The notes beneath the pieces were generated by a model. That model worked only from the letters and a program-made list of their open reading frames with translations, was not told the DNA's origin and did no database searches. Shown in pieces: positions 1-10,800 of a stretch of DNA of 64,000 nucleotides (positions are counted from its first letter, which is position 1; every line of letters starts with the position of its first letter). Origin of the DNA: Archilochus colubris (taxonomy: Eukaryota; Chordata; Aves; Apodiformes; Trochilidae); the NCBI GenBank assembly GCA_023079485.1, contig CM041107.1:5600657-5664656 (forward strand), written 5' to 3'. A program made the translations under genes and the position numbers.

Positions 1-1147
1 AGAGGGGGTCCTCAGCAGAGACAAGGAAATTTGTCCAAATAGCCAGCAAAACCTCACCTCAGAATTCAGATCAAGAACTGAAGAGGCTGCTTTATTCTCT
101 GCAAGGAGGAGGCAGAACCTAATTAATCTGGTTAGAATTCAGGAACAATTCAGATGGAATTTTCTCAGAGAATAATAATAGGAAATAATACACAAGGGGC
201 TGCAGAAAGTGGAAATGGTTTCAAAGTTCCTGTGCAGGGGGGCTGGAAATAGAGAGGCCAGTGTGTTGCTCAGCTTTTCATTTCATATGAAAAGAAGAAA
301 GGCCTTGCACTTCACCACTGCCTTTTGTACAAGGTTCACTGCTACATACAGAGCAGGGGAACAACCAACAGAGGGTCCAGAGCAGGATGCTGGTCCTCTG
401 TTTCATCAAAAAAAGGAAAAGTCATCCAGGAAACCATCACCCAGATGCTGTCCTCAGAGAGGATGGGTGCAGAGGCACTGGAGGCAGCAGGGTTTGGGAA
501 GCAATGGGTTAAATCAATGGATCTTGCTTTGGAGCTGCAGTGACTGAGTCAGGAACACACTGGTAACTCATTGGATTGGATCAACTGCTCCTACTGCCAA
601 CACCACCACTGCTCCCAGGGATTTATTTGGAGCAGATGCAAAGAGCAAACGAAGAGCCAGGAGCTGCTGTGATGGGAAGCAGGAGATGCTGCAAATGCTG
701 CATCCTCTGTCAGCCTCCCCTCTGAAAACTGCTGTCCTCACCAAGTCTGCCCTGACTTCTCCCAGTAAAGATCTTAATTTCAGTGGATGGGCTCCCTCCG
801 ACCAGCACAAAGTAACCATCTGTCACAACAAAGTGTCATAAGGCAAATGAATCCTTCTTGGCTGCCACAAACAACAGGCAGAGCTTGCTGCTCTATTGAT
901 TTTCTTTCTGTCTTTCCAAGCAGAATATTAATACACGTCTCTGAAGGGGAAAGTCAGAGATAATCTTGGAGTTAATAAAGGAAGGTGTCTTGCTTTGACA
1001 CAATATATCCAGCTGCCATTGCAACCTGTACTGTTCCTGAGCTTCAATTAACCTGAACTATAAGCAATTCTGGGAGAAAGGCTGAAAGACAGGACATCAT
1101 CCCCCCAAAACCAACAACAACAAATCTCTACCATTGCTTGGTCTCCA
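1..1147. other. Unique non-coding sequence
   Basis: No gene, RNA or recognisable transposon is seen. Open frames here are at most 112 codons and match no family I recognise. The segment is ordinary mixed-composition avian intergenic or intronic DNA, ending where the CR1 fragment begins. Confidence 0.6.
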
Positions 1148-1438
1148 TTGGGCTCTTCACCCAGGCAGATATCAGCAAGACAAGAGGGCAGGGTCTCAAG
1201 TTGTGCCAGGGGAGGTTTAGGTTGGAGATGAGAAAGAATTTCTTTCTGGAGAGGGTGATCAGGCATTGGAATGGGCTGCCCAGGGAAGTAGTGGATTCTC
1301 CGTGTCTGGAGATCTTTCCAAAGAGCCTGGATGTGGCACTGAGTGCCATGGGCTGGGAACTGCAGTGGGAGTGGATCAAGGGTTGGACTTGATGATCTCA
1401 GAGGGATCCTTTCCAACCCAGATGATTCTGTGATTCTG
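1148..1438 (+). mobile_element. CR1 LINE fragment, 3' end
   Basis: This is the 3' part of a 5'-truncated CR1 (chicken repeat 1) non-LTR retrotransposon. Visible hallmarks in order are a 'GACAAGAGGGCA' block, 'GTTGTGCCAGGGGAGGTTTAG' split across 1200-1220, 'GGGCTGCCCAGGGAAGTAGTGGA', the 'TTGGACTTGATGATCTCAGA' block near 1383-1402, then 'TTTCCAACCCA'. It ends with two exact copies of the 8-bp terminal repeat TGATTCTG (1423-1430, 1431-1438). CR1 copies lack poly(A) tails and end in such a short repeat, which fixes strand and 3' boundary. The 5' boundary near 1148 is approximate. It holds no intact reverse transcriptase and is dead. Its 'GTGCCATGGGCTGGGAA' stretch resembles the copy at 51750-51892, suggesting the same subfamily. 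Confidence 0.92.
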
Positions 1439-3587
1439 CTTTGCTTTATGACCCAAGCTGGGCAACTCAATGCCAGCCCATAGGTGGAGAGGAGAAGCCC
1501 TGAAGTTGCCCACTCAGCTGGTGTTGGTACCACAGCAACATGATGCTAAAGCTGGAAATGACCCCAAATCTGAGCCTTCAGGGGTGTTTGAGGCCCAGGC
1601 TGGGTCCCTTCACAGCACAACACACAGATCAGCACCATCAACGTGTCCCAAGCTCCAGAGTCCCAATGGAACAGGCAGCGATGTTTTGAGGCCCATCTGC
1701 AGTCCAGGAATCCCATCTCACATCTCTTTCTCAACACCTCTCCCTCCTCGTTCCACTGAGCATGCAGAGCACCTGCTCAGGACCTTTTTCCTTAGGGAAG
1801 AGTGAAGCTCACAGGAAAGAGCTCAGGACCTTTATGGATAAGAAGCTCATGGCTCCATTTGCTGACACCAACTCTAAAGCCACACTCCCCACATCTCAGC
1901 TGCTGTTTGGGTCCATTCTGACTGCAAAGCATGTTATAAATCCCTTTTATTTTTTCCTGGAATATAGAGGTCTGTGCCTTGTGTCCCAGCAATCAGTACC
2001 AGGCAAGCATCTCCTGTGAGCTCCTCAAATAAACCCCACAGGAGCAACTCAGCCCCTTCACTCCTGTCCCCTCAGCCACACCGATGATGCTCACTCCCTG
2101 TTCCCAGAGCTGTTAATAACCAACATGATCTGCAAATCTGCAGCTGATCACTCAAAATGGTCAAATAACATTAGTCAGATAAATGGCTTAGATTTATTTT
2201 GCAGCCTATTTTCAAATGATTTTTTGATTGATATTTTCCCCTAATGTTTTCAAAGCTTTTCTTTTTTCTTTTTCAAATTAATGAGAAGTGATATTAATCA
2301 CCTCACACTGCACTGTCACCACAGTGACAAATGTGCTTGTTGGAGGCACAACACTCCCATGTACCTTTAAAAATCCAGGATTCCAAGCAGCAACACTTGA
2401 CTTATCCTCTGGGATGGCCCCTGCTTAAGGAGAGGGATGGATCCCTGAATCCATTGCCAAAGACACAAGGAATATCAGCATCCAAGCACTAACCCAAGGC
2501 ACAGCAACATCCATCTCAGGTATTATTTACCCTCATTAATTGGGAAGCAAAAGTAGGCAGCTGGCAACCTCCTTCCAGTGCTGCCTTCAAGTGAGTACAG
2601 ACCTGGGCTGGCAGTGATTAAATCATTACTCACCCCCCCCCTCTAGCAGGTGTAGTTACTCCTTGGGTGGGTTTTCATTCATCGTGAAGAACACTGGTAG
2701 AAAATTACCAGTGAGGTCCAAGCAAAGCCCTCAGAAAATAATCAGAATTAATCTCCTCTGATTTCAGTAGAGCCCTGTCTATGTGTCTGCAAGGTCCTCC
2801 AGTGCCACCTCCAAAAGGGAATTATTTTGACCCATCTGAGGTGGCTGCCTGCCAATCACCTCCCTTGGAGTCTGAGTCTGTGGTGCTCCTATTTACACAC
2901 CTGAAAAATAAATATGGAACTCAGGGCAGGGGAATCCTCCCCTTTCAAGGGACACCATTTACATACAGGGGCAAATCAAGTCGTGCATCTCCCAGCAGAG
3001 GAACAGACAGTGCCTCAGCTGATGGGAAACATGGCAAGAAAGGATTGCACCAGCTGCCCAGCTCCTGGTGAAACCCACCAGCTCCTGGAGAAACCCTCTG
3101 AAGCTCCCCAGTGCCATCACTTCCTTCCTATAACACAAAGTCCCGAGAACAAAATCAACTCTTAAGTGTCCTTCTCCATGGAGCTGAGCAAATACTGCTG
3201 ACTCCTCCCGGTGTGTGCATGAGAGGGTGGGAGAAGTGCCCAGGAGGAGTTGTCCTGGTTGCTCCCTGATCCCCTCTTGCTGTTCTCAGGCTGGGGATGT
3301 GCCCGGAGGATCCAGGGCTGACTTGGAAGCATCATGTCCCCCTGAATGGCCCCAGGGATTTATGGGCTGAAGAGCCAGGGAGGTGAGATGAATCACCATG
3401 TGCTAAATCAATTTGGAGCTTTTCATCATCCCGTGGGCACTGAGAGCCCAGCTCTGGTGATTTGTAGCAATATTACCCTGCCATGATTCACCTGCAATGC
3501 CTGGATCCTCCCTGCCCTCCAAACACCACAGCAAAACCTGGGCACTGTTCAGCTCCTGCCATCAGGACACCCAAGACTCTCATCTGG
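1439..3587. other. Unique non-coding sequence
   Basis: No gene is seen. The stretch from about 2140 to 2300 is AT-rich and carries TGATTGATAT- and ATTAATCA-type words, but nothing decisive. A run of nine C occurs at 2633-2641. Short open frames here, up to 111 codons, resemble no known protein. Confidence 0.55.
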
Positions 3588-3905
3588 GAATCACAGAACC
3601 CAACTCCTGCCATGGGCAGGGACACCCCTCACCAGCCCCATCCAACCTGGGCTGGGACACTGCCAAGAAACCTATTCCAGATTCTCTGAGAAACCTATTC
3701 CAGCATCTCACCACCCTCACAGGAAAGAATTTCCTCCTAATCTCATCTAAATCTCCCTTCTTCAAGTCTTAAACCATTGCCCCTTGTCCTCTCACTATAC
3801 ACCTATGTAAAAAGCCCCACTCCAGCTTCCCTGTAGCCTCACTCAGGTACAGGGAAGCTGCTATAAGGTCACCTCAGAGCCTCCTCCAGGCTCAACAACC
3901 TTGCT
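3588..3905 (-). mobile_element. CR1 LINE fragment, minus strand
   Basis: Read on the minus strand this is a CR1 3' portion. On the plus strand it starts with the complement of the terminal repeat ('GAATCACAGAA'), followed by 'TGCCATGGGCAGGGACACC', 'CCCCATCCAACCTGG', 'CATCTCACCACCCTCACAGG', 'AAGAATTTCCTCCTAATCTC' and 'CCTCCTCCAGGCTCAACAACC', all typical of minus-strand CR1. Roughly 40 bases normally lying between the terminal repeat and the 'TGCCATGGGCAGG' block appear to be missing. A 15-bp word (AGAAACCTATTCCAG) is duplicated with a 23-bp period at 3666-3680 and 3689-3703. No intact coding region remains. The far end, near 3905, is approximate. Confidence 0.9.
3666..3703. repeat. 15-bp direct repeat within CR1
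   Basis: The word AGAAACCTATTCCAG occurs twice, at 3666-3680 and 3689-3703, a 23-bp period. The duplicated word sits inside the minus-strand CR1 fragment and interrupts its normal alignment. It probably arose by local replication slippage after insertion. Confidence 0.85.
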
Positions 3906-4639
3906 GTGTTTTCTTCTGCTTCTTTATTCCACCTCTCCTATGTTCACCTCACTGTGAAGCATGAGGCTCAGGGATGGGCATGTAAAAAATGTAAAATGTA
4001 AAAATACCCTTTCTGAACTTCTCTGCTCTTTCCTCCAGGCTGCCACAGTCCCTCTGAATGGCAGCACAACCTTCTGCTGTACCACCTGCTCCTCACAGTT
4101 TCATTGGTATTCAGATACTCAAAAGGCTTTTAAAGGACTGCCAATACACTTTAAGAAGGTAATAAGTGTGAGGAGAAATTAGTTAATATGAATAAAAATC
4201 ACTCAGCAGCAATTTCAGACCTGGGAATACAGTCTGGACCACTGACAGATGCCTCATCATCTGGGCTGTACTGCTTCTTTTGGCCAAAAAAATGAATGTG
4301 GAGTTATCCCAAGGCCATTACCAGCATCCCAGGTACTGCAGCAGCTCCAGGAGCATCCCCTGGGCAACTCTGCTGGGCACTGCACATGCAGATGGTTGGG
4401 AAACCCAGGGAGCTCCTCCCAGAGCTGTGAGGACACAGCAGGAACTGGAGCCAGCAAATTTCCCTCTGCAGCTTCATGGAGGAAGGACCACAAGTGAAAC
4501 ACAGGCTCTGCTGCCCCATAAAATGAGGGGTGATGCCCCCAGCCCATGTGTGGAACCACATCTGCACCCTGGCAGCTCTGGGGTTTGCTGTGTGGGGATG
4601 GGGGGTGGGCAAGAGGCTTTCCTGGAACAGGTTTGTGAG
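3906..4639. other. Unique non-coding sequence between two CR1 copies
   Basis: No gene or RNA is seen. The gap between two minus-strand CR1 fragments holds ordinary sequence, with a small A-rich patch near 3985-4012 containing repeated 'ATGTAAAA' words. A long open frame starting near 4280 runs into the next CR1 copy and uses a TTG start, so it is not a gene. Confidence 0.5.
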
Positions 4640-5205
4640 CACAGATTGCTTTGGGTTAGAAAGGACCTTAAAGCCCCCCCAGTGCCACCCCTGCCATGGG
4701 CAGGGACACCTCCCACCAGCCCAGGGTGCTCCAAGCCCCATCCAACCTTCAACACTGCCAGGGATGGGGCAGCCACAGCTTCCTTGGGCAGCCTGCTCCA
4801 GCATCTCATTTTAAAATTAAAGAATTTCTTCTCCATCTCCAACCTCAATCTCCCCTTTCTCTCCAAGTTTTAACCCATTTCCCTTCTCCTCTCCCTACCC
4901 CCCCATGTCCAAAGCCCTCCCCCAGCTTTCTTTCATCCCCTTCAGATATTGGAAGGTTGCTCTGAGCTCACCTGGGAGCCTCCTCTTCTCCAGGCTGAAC
5001 AACCCCAATCCCTCAGCCTGGCTTCCCAGGGAGCTGCTCTGAGCATTTCAGTGGCTCCTCTGGATACATCCCAGGAGCTCTGTGTCCTTCTGGTGTTGGG
5101 GACTCCAGAACTGGACCCAGCACTGCAGGGGGGGCTCAGGGAGCAGAATTCCCTCCCTTGAATCTGCGGTTCTGCTGATGGAGCCCAACTGAGCATGCAG
5201 CACAC
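4640..5205 (-). mobile_element. CR1 LINE fragment, minus strand, the longest in the window
   Basis: About 565 bp of CR1 in minus orientation, reaching further 5' into the element than the other copies. Plus-strand landmarks are 'GGGTTAGAAAGGACCTTAA' near 4649, 'TGCCATGGGCAGGGACACC' near 4692, 'CCCCATCCAACC' near 4736, 'CTCCAGGCTGAACAACCCC' near 4989, 'CAGAACTGGACCCAGCACTGC' (5106 onwards, split) and 'GATGGAGCCCAACTGAGCATG' (5178 onwards). The terminal repeat itself is decayed. Long open frames on both strands in this interval are translations of the repeat, not genes. The end near 5205 is approximate, because further sequence to about 5320 could be more diverged CR1. Confidence 0.9.
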
Positions 5206-7699
5206 TCAGAGCCAGGAAACCCTTCAGCCAGAAAACCCTTCTGAGTGCTGGTGGCATTCCAGGCTGGTGTCCTGGACAGCTAAATCTCCCAGGGAAAGCT
5301 GTGCTTTCAGTGAAGGGCATCTATTAATATAGTTTTAAATTTTCTCTTATGGGAAGACAGAATATTTCACAGACAGTGCCTGACCCCAGCTATGTGTTGT
5401 CTGTGTAATTTCAGACTTAGGAGATGAAATTCCCATCCCCTTTCTTAACTGATTTTTTAAAAACTTGCTTCCATTGTTTGTACCTAAATAAAAATTTAAG
5501 AGATAAAATTACATGGCTTGTGAAAATAATGAGAGCAAATTAGCTCCCGTGAAGCTTCTGCTCCAGCTTGTGTCTCTCTTGTTTTAATGGAACAACAAAA
5601 CAACAGCAACAGAAAAGAAAAAAAAAAAAAAAAAAAAAAGCAAAGTGACATTTGAAGTCTCAACTAAATAATAATTGGCACTTTGCTCTGAAACATCGAT
5701 GGGAACATTTCTGTGCTCTGGTTTTCTCTGCTCGCTCTCTAAGGAGATTAAACAGCACTAAACCATGCACATGCACACACAAAAAAAGATCTTACAAACA
5801 CATTACATGAAGTCCCAGAGTTGCTGAGCACTTCTTGGATCTGACAGAAACCTTGGCTTTGAACTCCCCATCCCAGGCTTTCCCTCCTGGACCACAACTC
5901 CCCCATGCAGTGCACTGAAACCACACCAGGCAGCATCTTGGATTTCAGCAGCCTGTTCCACACTCCTCCCACATCTCCATTCTGCAGGGTGAGCTCCAAT
6001 GTTTTTTGCTCACATTTGGCCTCTTTCTTGGCTGGTAAATACTCCAGAAAATCAGTGTAAAGCAAGGCTGGAAGTGGCAGGTCACTATTTTATCCTGTGT
6101 TTGCAGGACTGACAGAAGGCTGGGGTTTTTTTTTAGGGCAAAATAAATCCTCTTTAGACAGCCAGCATCACCTGGGTGAGCCTTTCTTCTGAATACTGCA
6201 AGGACAAATACCCAGGCATGAGATCACGACGATTTCTGGTTTAAAATCATCCCTCTGGACACATCCCATAAACTTCCATAAAAAAAACATTCCCAACATT
6301 TACACAATTTCACAAATATTTTCCATTTCACATCTCTCATTTCTTGTTGCTAATTGTTTGCCTTGCTCACCTTTTTCCCCTACTTAGAATTCACAGAGAG
6401 TGACAGAGAGAGGCTGCAGAGGAGGGAATAAAGGAACAAAACCAAACATGGAATTTCTTTCCCCATCCAGCCCCGCTTTCGATTGTCCTGATTTTATTAT
6501 TTTGTTGAAGAAAAGGTAATTTTCTACAAATAAAAAAAAAAAATGTTAGGAAAAAAAAAAAAGCACCGTGTTAAACTTCAAAGTAAATTTATAACACTGT
6601 GTTACCTTGGGTGGCAATGTGAATACCAGTGGGCTCATTCAGCACAAGGGTTGGGATCAAATAATAAAGGCTGCTCACAAAGAGAAATAATGCCATCAGC
6701 TGCATCCCACCCAGAAGTTTTGCTCTAATTACATCCCTGGGGTGCCCTCACAAACAATGTTTTCCCATTTTGCCACTCTCCCTGACCCTCTTTGATTTCC
6801 TGTTTGCTCAGTTCAGATTTACTCCCCAACCACTTGTGAGTTCCCAGCAAGTTGGGGTTGCTCATCAAATGTCACTGAAGCCATCCTGGGGGGAAAGGTC
6901 ACTGCAAAGAAGGCTCTCACTCTTACATACACTCTGCTTCACCAGCAGGCTGGGATTTCCTCTCCCTCTGGAGCACTTCCCTGCAAAATAATTACCTGCT
7001 GCAGATGGAAGATGCTGAGGCTGAGTTATCCCTGGGATTCAGCAGGGATGACAGAGGGACCAGGGATGCTCTGTGTCCCCCCAGGGACACCTTGGGCACA
7101 GCCTGCAGCCTCCTGACTCCTCAGCCTGCACTCTGAAGGTGCTGGTGGCACAGGAGAAGGATACCCAGGACATGGGGACAAGCTTCCAGGACAAGATTCC
7201 CATGGTTTCTGCTCTGCTGCCCACACCAGGCTCTCTCACCTGGGCAGGTCCTGTCCCCATGTGGCAAGATCCCCAGGGACCTCTGAGCCTGCAGAGGTGA
7301 AGAACACGAAGCTCCTGGGGGTTTCTCCACCCTCACAGCTCCCCTGACCCCCCCGGATAAAGGAATTTTCTGCCTCCAGACTGGAGGGACTCTAAGAATC
7401 TGCTGAGCTCAGATGTGTGCTGGTTTCTGCACGTCATCACAAATCATGTAGGAGGGATGGGAGTGAACACGAGAGGCTGTTCTGTTCCTTTCCTGAAATC
7501 CTGCAGGTTTCATCCTTGCTACTCAGAGATCCTCCCATATGATGTGATTTGGGAGCTGGCAGCTCCCTGGAGTTGGTGAGAGACATGGGGATGGGGCAGG
7601 GTAACAGCAAGGGAGGAAAAGGGCATTTCCAGATGGGAAGGAAAGGAAAGAGGGGAAAACAAAGGAAAGGCAAGGAAAAAGGAAAGGCAAAGAAAAGGG
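5206..7699. other. Unique non-coding sequence with A-rich runs
   Basis: No gene is seen. The block from 5320 to 5720 is AT-rich and contains the A22 run. A12 runs at 6532-6543 and 6551-6562 flank ATGTTAGG. From 7636 the sequence grades into purine-rich DNA that leads into the 13-bp minisatellite. Confidence 0.55.
5618..5639. repeat. Poly(A) run, 22 bases
   Basis: A homopolymer of 22 A, preceded by imperfect A/C/G-rich sequence (AACAACAAAACAACAG). No flanking target-site duplication is visible, so I cannot call it a retrotransposon tail. It is simplest to read it as an expanded simple repeat, likely length-variable between individuals. Confidence 0.9.
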
Positions 7700-7835
7700 G
7701 GAAAGTGGAAAAGGAAAGTGGAAAAGGAAAGTGGAAAAGGAAAGTGGAAAAGGAAAGTGGAAAAGGAAAGTGGAAAAGGAAAGTGGAAAAGGAAAATGGA
7801 AAAGGAAAATGGAAAAGGAAAATGGAAAAGGAAAT
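7700..7835 (+). repeat. 13-bp polypurine minisatellite (GGAAAGTGGAAAA)n
   Basis: Ten complete 13-bp units run from 7700 to 7829, plus a partial unit. Units 1-7 are GGAAAGTGGAAAA. Units 8-10 (7791-7829) are GGAAAATGGAAAA, with the same G-to-A change. The plus strand is almost all purine, apart from one T per unit. Looser GGAAAG/GGCAAGG sequence extends from about 7636 to 7880. Because 13 is not a multiple of three, three units give a 39-bp coding period. This explains the long low-complexity open frames on both strands (Lys/Glu/Gly-rich on plus, Phe/Ser/Leu/Pro-rich on minus); they are not genes. Confidence 0.95.
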
Positions 7836-10800
7836 GAAACGAGAAAGGAAGGGAAAGTAGAAATGCAAGGAAAAAAAGGGCAAGGACCCAAACTCTACTG
7901 CTAACAGGACACGTTCTACTTTCTCTCCAGACTTACTGGAAGGAAGAAAGCTTGGCTGGAGGAAACGATTCAGGAAATAATATTCAGGATATATATTATT
8001 CAGGAAATAATAACAATCTGTGTTATCTCTAATCCAAGGCTTTCTCACTGAAGGATTCCCAAGTCCCAAGCACATCCTTCAGAATCTCCCTAGCCCAGCA
8101 CCACTCTGGCACAGAACCTGCAGTAGTTTTGCACTTGAAAACACCAGCAGAAAACCTGCATAGAAATCCGTGAACTAAATATATCCATTTTTTTCAGTCA
8201 TGCAAAAGCCTGCTCCATAATTCCTATATAAAAAGCAGTGCATTGTAACACTTTTATTATAATGGTAACTTGAGGATGCTTCTTGTTTATGGGATGCAAT
8301 AACCAGAGCGAAGACAAAATAAATTCTAAGAGGCAGTGGTGGAATATCCAGCCCTGAAGTTTATTAGCTGAGGATGGAGTTATTACCAAGTCAGCTGGAA
8401 ACACCCCCGTCTTGCAGTGATTATTACTTTGATGCCTTTAATTAAATATTGAAATACTAAAGGAAAAACACTCAGGAAAGCCTTCCAAAATACAGGTGTA
8501 GAAAGGGGCATCAAGAAAGGAACTATTTGGATCCTTCCTTTTCTTTAGCTACCAACCATCCCTATCTCATCCCTGCTGGAAATCAATCTGTTTGCCACAC
8601 ATTCTCCTCTTTCCTTCTTTGTTGCCTTCCTTTCCAGGACCTCTTTTAGTCCCTCTCAGTGGGCTCAGCTGCTCTTCAGTGACTCCAATGGGTGTCTGAC
8701 CACCTCCCAGCACCTCCCCAGCCTGACACCAATTCCAGCCCAAATAGCTCAGAACTTGCTGAGTCCAACCCTGTGTTAGAGACACTGATACAAAAATAAG
8801 AGACATTTCCCTGTGACTTCGCACACCAATCCCTCTCTTTCCATCTCCAGAAACCCCAGAGCTTGGATGACAAAGCCTCCCATTAATTCTCACAGCAGCA
8901 CCAGAGCAAACAAATCCCAGAGCATCAGTTTTGTACCTCCAGAGCCTGCAAGGCAGAAATAATCCAGACCAAAGGTGCAAAAAGGCCCTGAGCTACTTTA
9001 AGTGTTGAGCTCAGCAGATGGGGCAGCAGCACAGCTTGTCAGGGCAGGGTCATTGGGTGCTGTCTGCCCAAGGGGGGTTTGTTTCAGGCAACATTCAGCC
9101 ATTTATTTTTCTTGCAGAATAATGCTGCAGTTCTGCTCTGACTCAGGGCAGGCAGAGTGCATCATGCAGATGCTCTCAGGAGATACTTTCCCCCACAGCT
9201 CATTCCCCAGGTTCTTGGCTTTAACTTCTTAAGCACAATAATCTGAGCCTGGTTTTTACTGAGCCACCTCGGAGCTTGTTGGTTGTGTTCTAGCTCACAA
9301 ATTTTACAGAAAGAAAAAAAAAAAAAAAAAAAAGAGACTGTTAAAGGCTCTTTGTTCAAGTCCTGTTTCATATGACAAGCCAAAGAATTCACACACAAGT
9401 CCACGTGAGATCCAACCACTACAGCTAGAAAGGAAGGCTATAACTTAACCCTTTTAAAACCAACAATTCCATTTGCTGGTTCCCTTCTCCCTTCTACACT
9501 GGACGGGCTGAATTTGCTTTGCTTTTTCTACCACCTTCCCCCCAGTGGCATCATTCAGAATTTCTGTCCCTTATTCTCATATTCTGAGCTTCAGAGGTGG
9601 CACATTTTCCTTTGAAGACTCATGCTAAGACCCCATAATAAACCAACACCACTAAACCTCTGACAGCAAAGAGGCAAGACTGGGAAGGGCAGTTGGATTG
9701 CTCCTATGCTCCTCCAATAATATTATTTATTAAAATGAAAGCATGCTGATCTTACTGAAACAAACTACTTTGATAACCATTCTTCCAGCACTTCCATGTG
9801 CCCATTTTCCAGTGATACATCACTTCCCTACCAGGGAATGGGAGAACCCCAGTGGGACCAGGGCTCTGTGCTGGTGCAGCCACTCACTCACTCACCAAAG
9901 AAGCTCTGCTGCTTCCCACCAGGTCCAGAAGCTGCTGAGAAACCTCCCCTTCAGATGTTTATCAGGGCTTTCTACTTTTACCTCCAAAAAATAGGAGGTC
10001 TGAGCCTTGAGGTGCAGCTGGCAAGGGCAGAAAGTGTGGGGAAAAGGAAGAGCTCCTTCTGCTTTGAGAAGTGCCAGGCAGGGAGATTTATCTCCCAGCT
10101 GATCCCTCCCTATCAGTCTGTCATCTCAGCTCCATTCACAGCTTCATCAAACATCACAGCTGATCATTAAGGCTATAAAATCAGGGAGATGAATGGCACT
10201 GAACCCCCAGCCTGGCAGGCAATGCTGCTCCAGCTTCCTTGCAGTGCTTTGGCTTCCTTTCTCCCTCTTCCCAAATAAAAATATTTCTGAAATATTAAAA
10301 TAATTTTTATTATTAAATGTTTCTGAAAGGTGTTTGTAGGGCTCTTAAGCAGTGCTGGCTGTGAGCCAAGGAGCCCCTGGAACCCGCCAGGAGGTTTTGC
10401 AAGAAGCTGATTTCCCCAGGTGGGTGTTCAGAGTACAACGTGGTTGGTTTGAAAGACTCAATCTGCAAGTTTAAGGAAATTGCCTGTGATTCATCTGGAG
10501 GAAGAATGACTTCAGTCTCTAAAAAATCTGGACAGTTTGATTTGCTTGTCCCTTTCACATCTTTCTTCTCCCCCCTTGAGAAGCTGCGGAGTGGGACACC
10601 AGATTCCCTGTTCTGGACTTCAAAATGATCCCTTCCTCTTTGGTTTGCCAGCCCAGTGAGTCCTGCCAGAGCTGGATGAGGTCTGGCAGCTCCAGGGGCC
10701 AGCTGGAAATCCTTGGAGTAAGCCATGCCAAGCAGTTCCATGGGAATTTTAACTTTTTGCCACTATTTTCCTACCTGAGCAATGAGGCTGATGTAGTATT

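Noticed and set aside
4280..4873. 197-codon plus-strand frame and overlapping 166- and 130-codon minus-strand frames
   Set aside because: They run through the minus-strand CR1 fragment, overlap on both strands, and the longest uses a TTG start. They are repeat-derived.
7437..8075. 212-codon minus-strand frame rich in Phe, Ser, Leu and Pro
   Set aside because: Its length comes from the 13-bp minisatellite, which lacks stops in this frame. Outside the repeat there is no recognisable protein.
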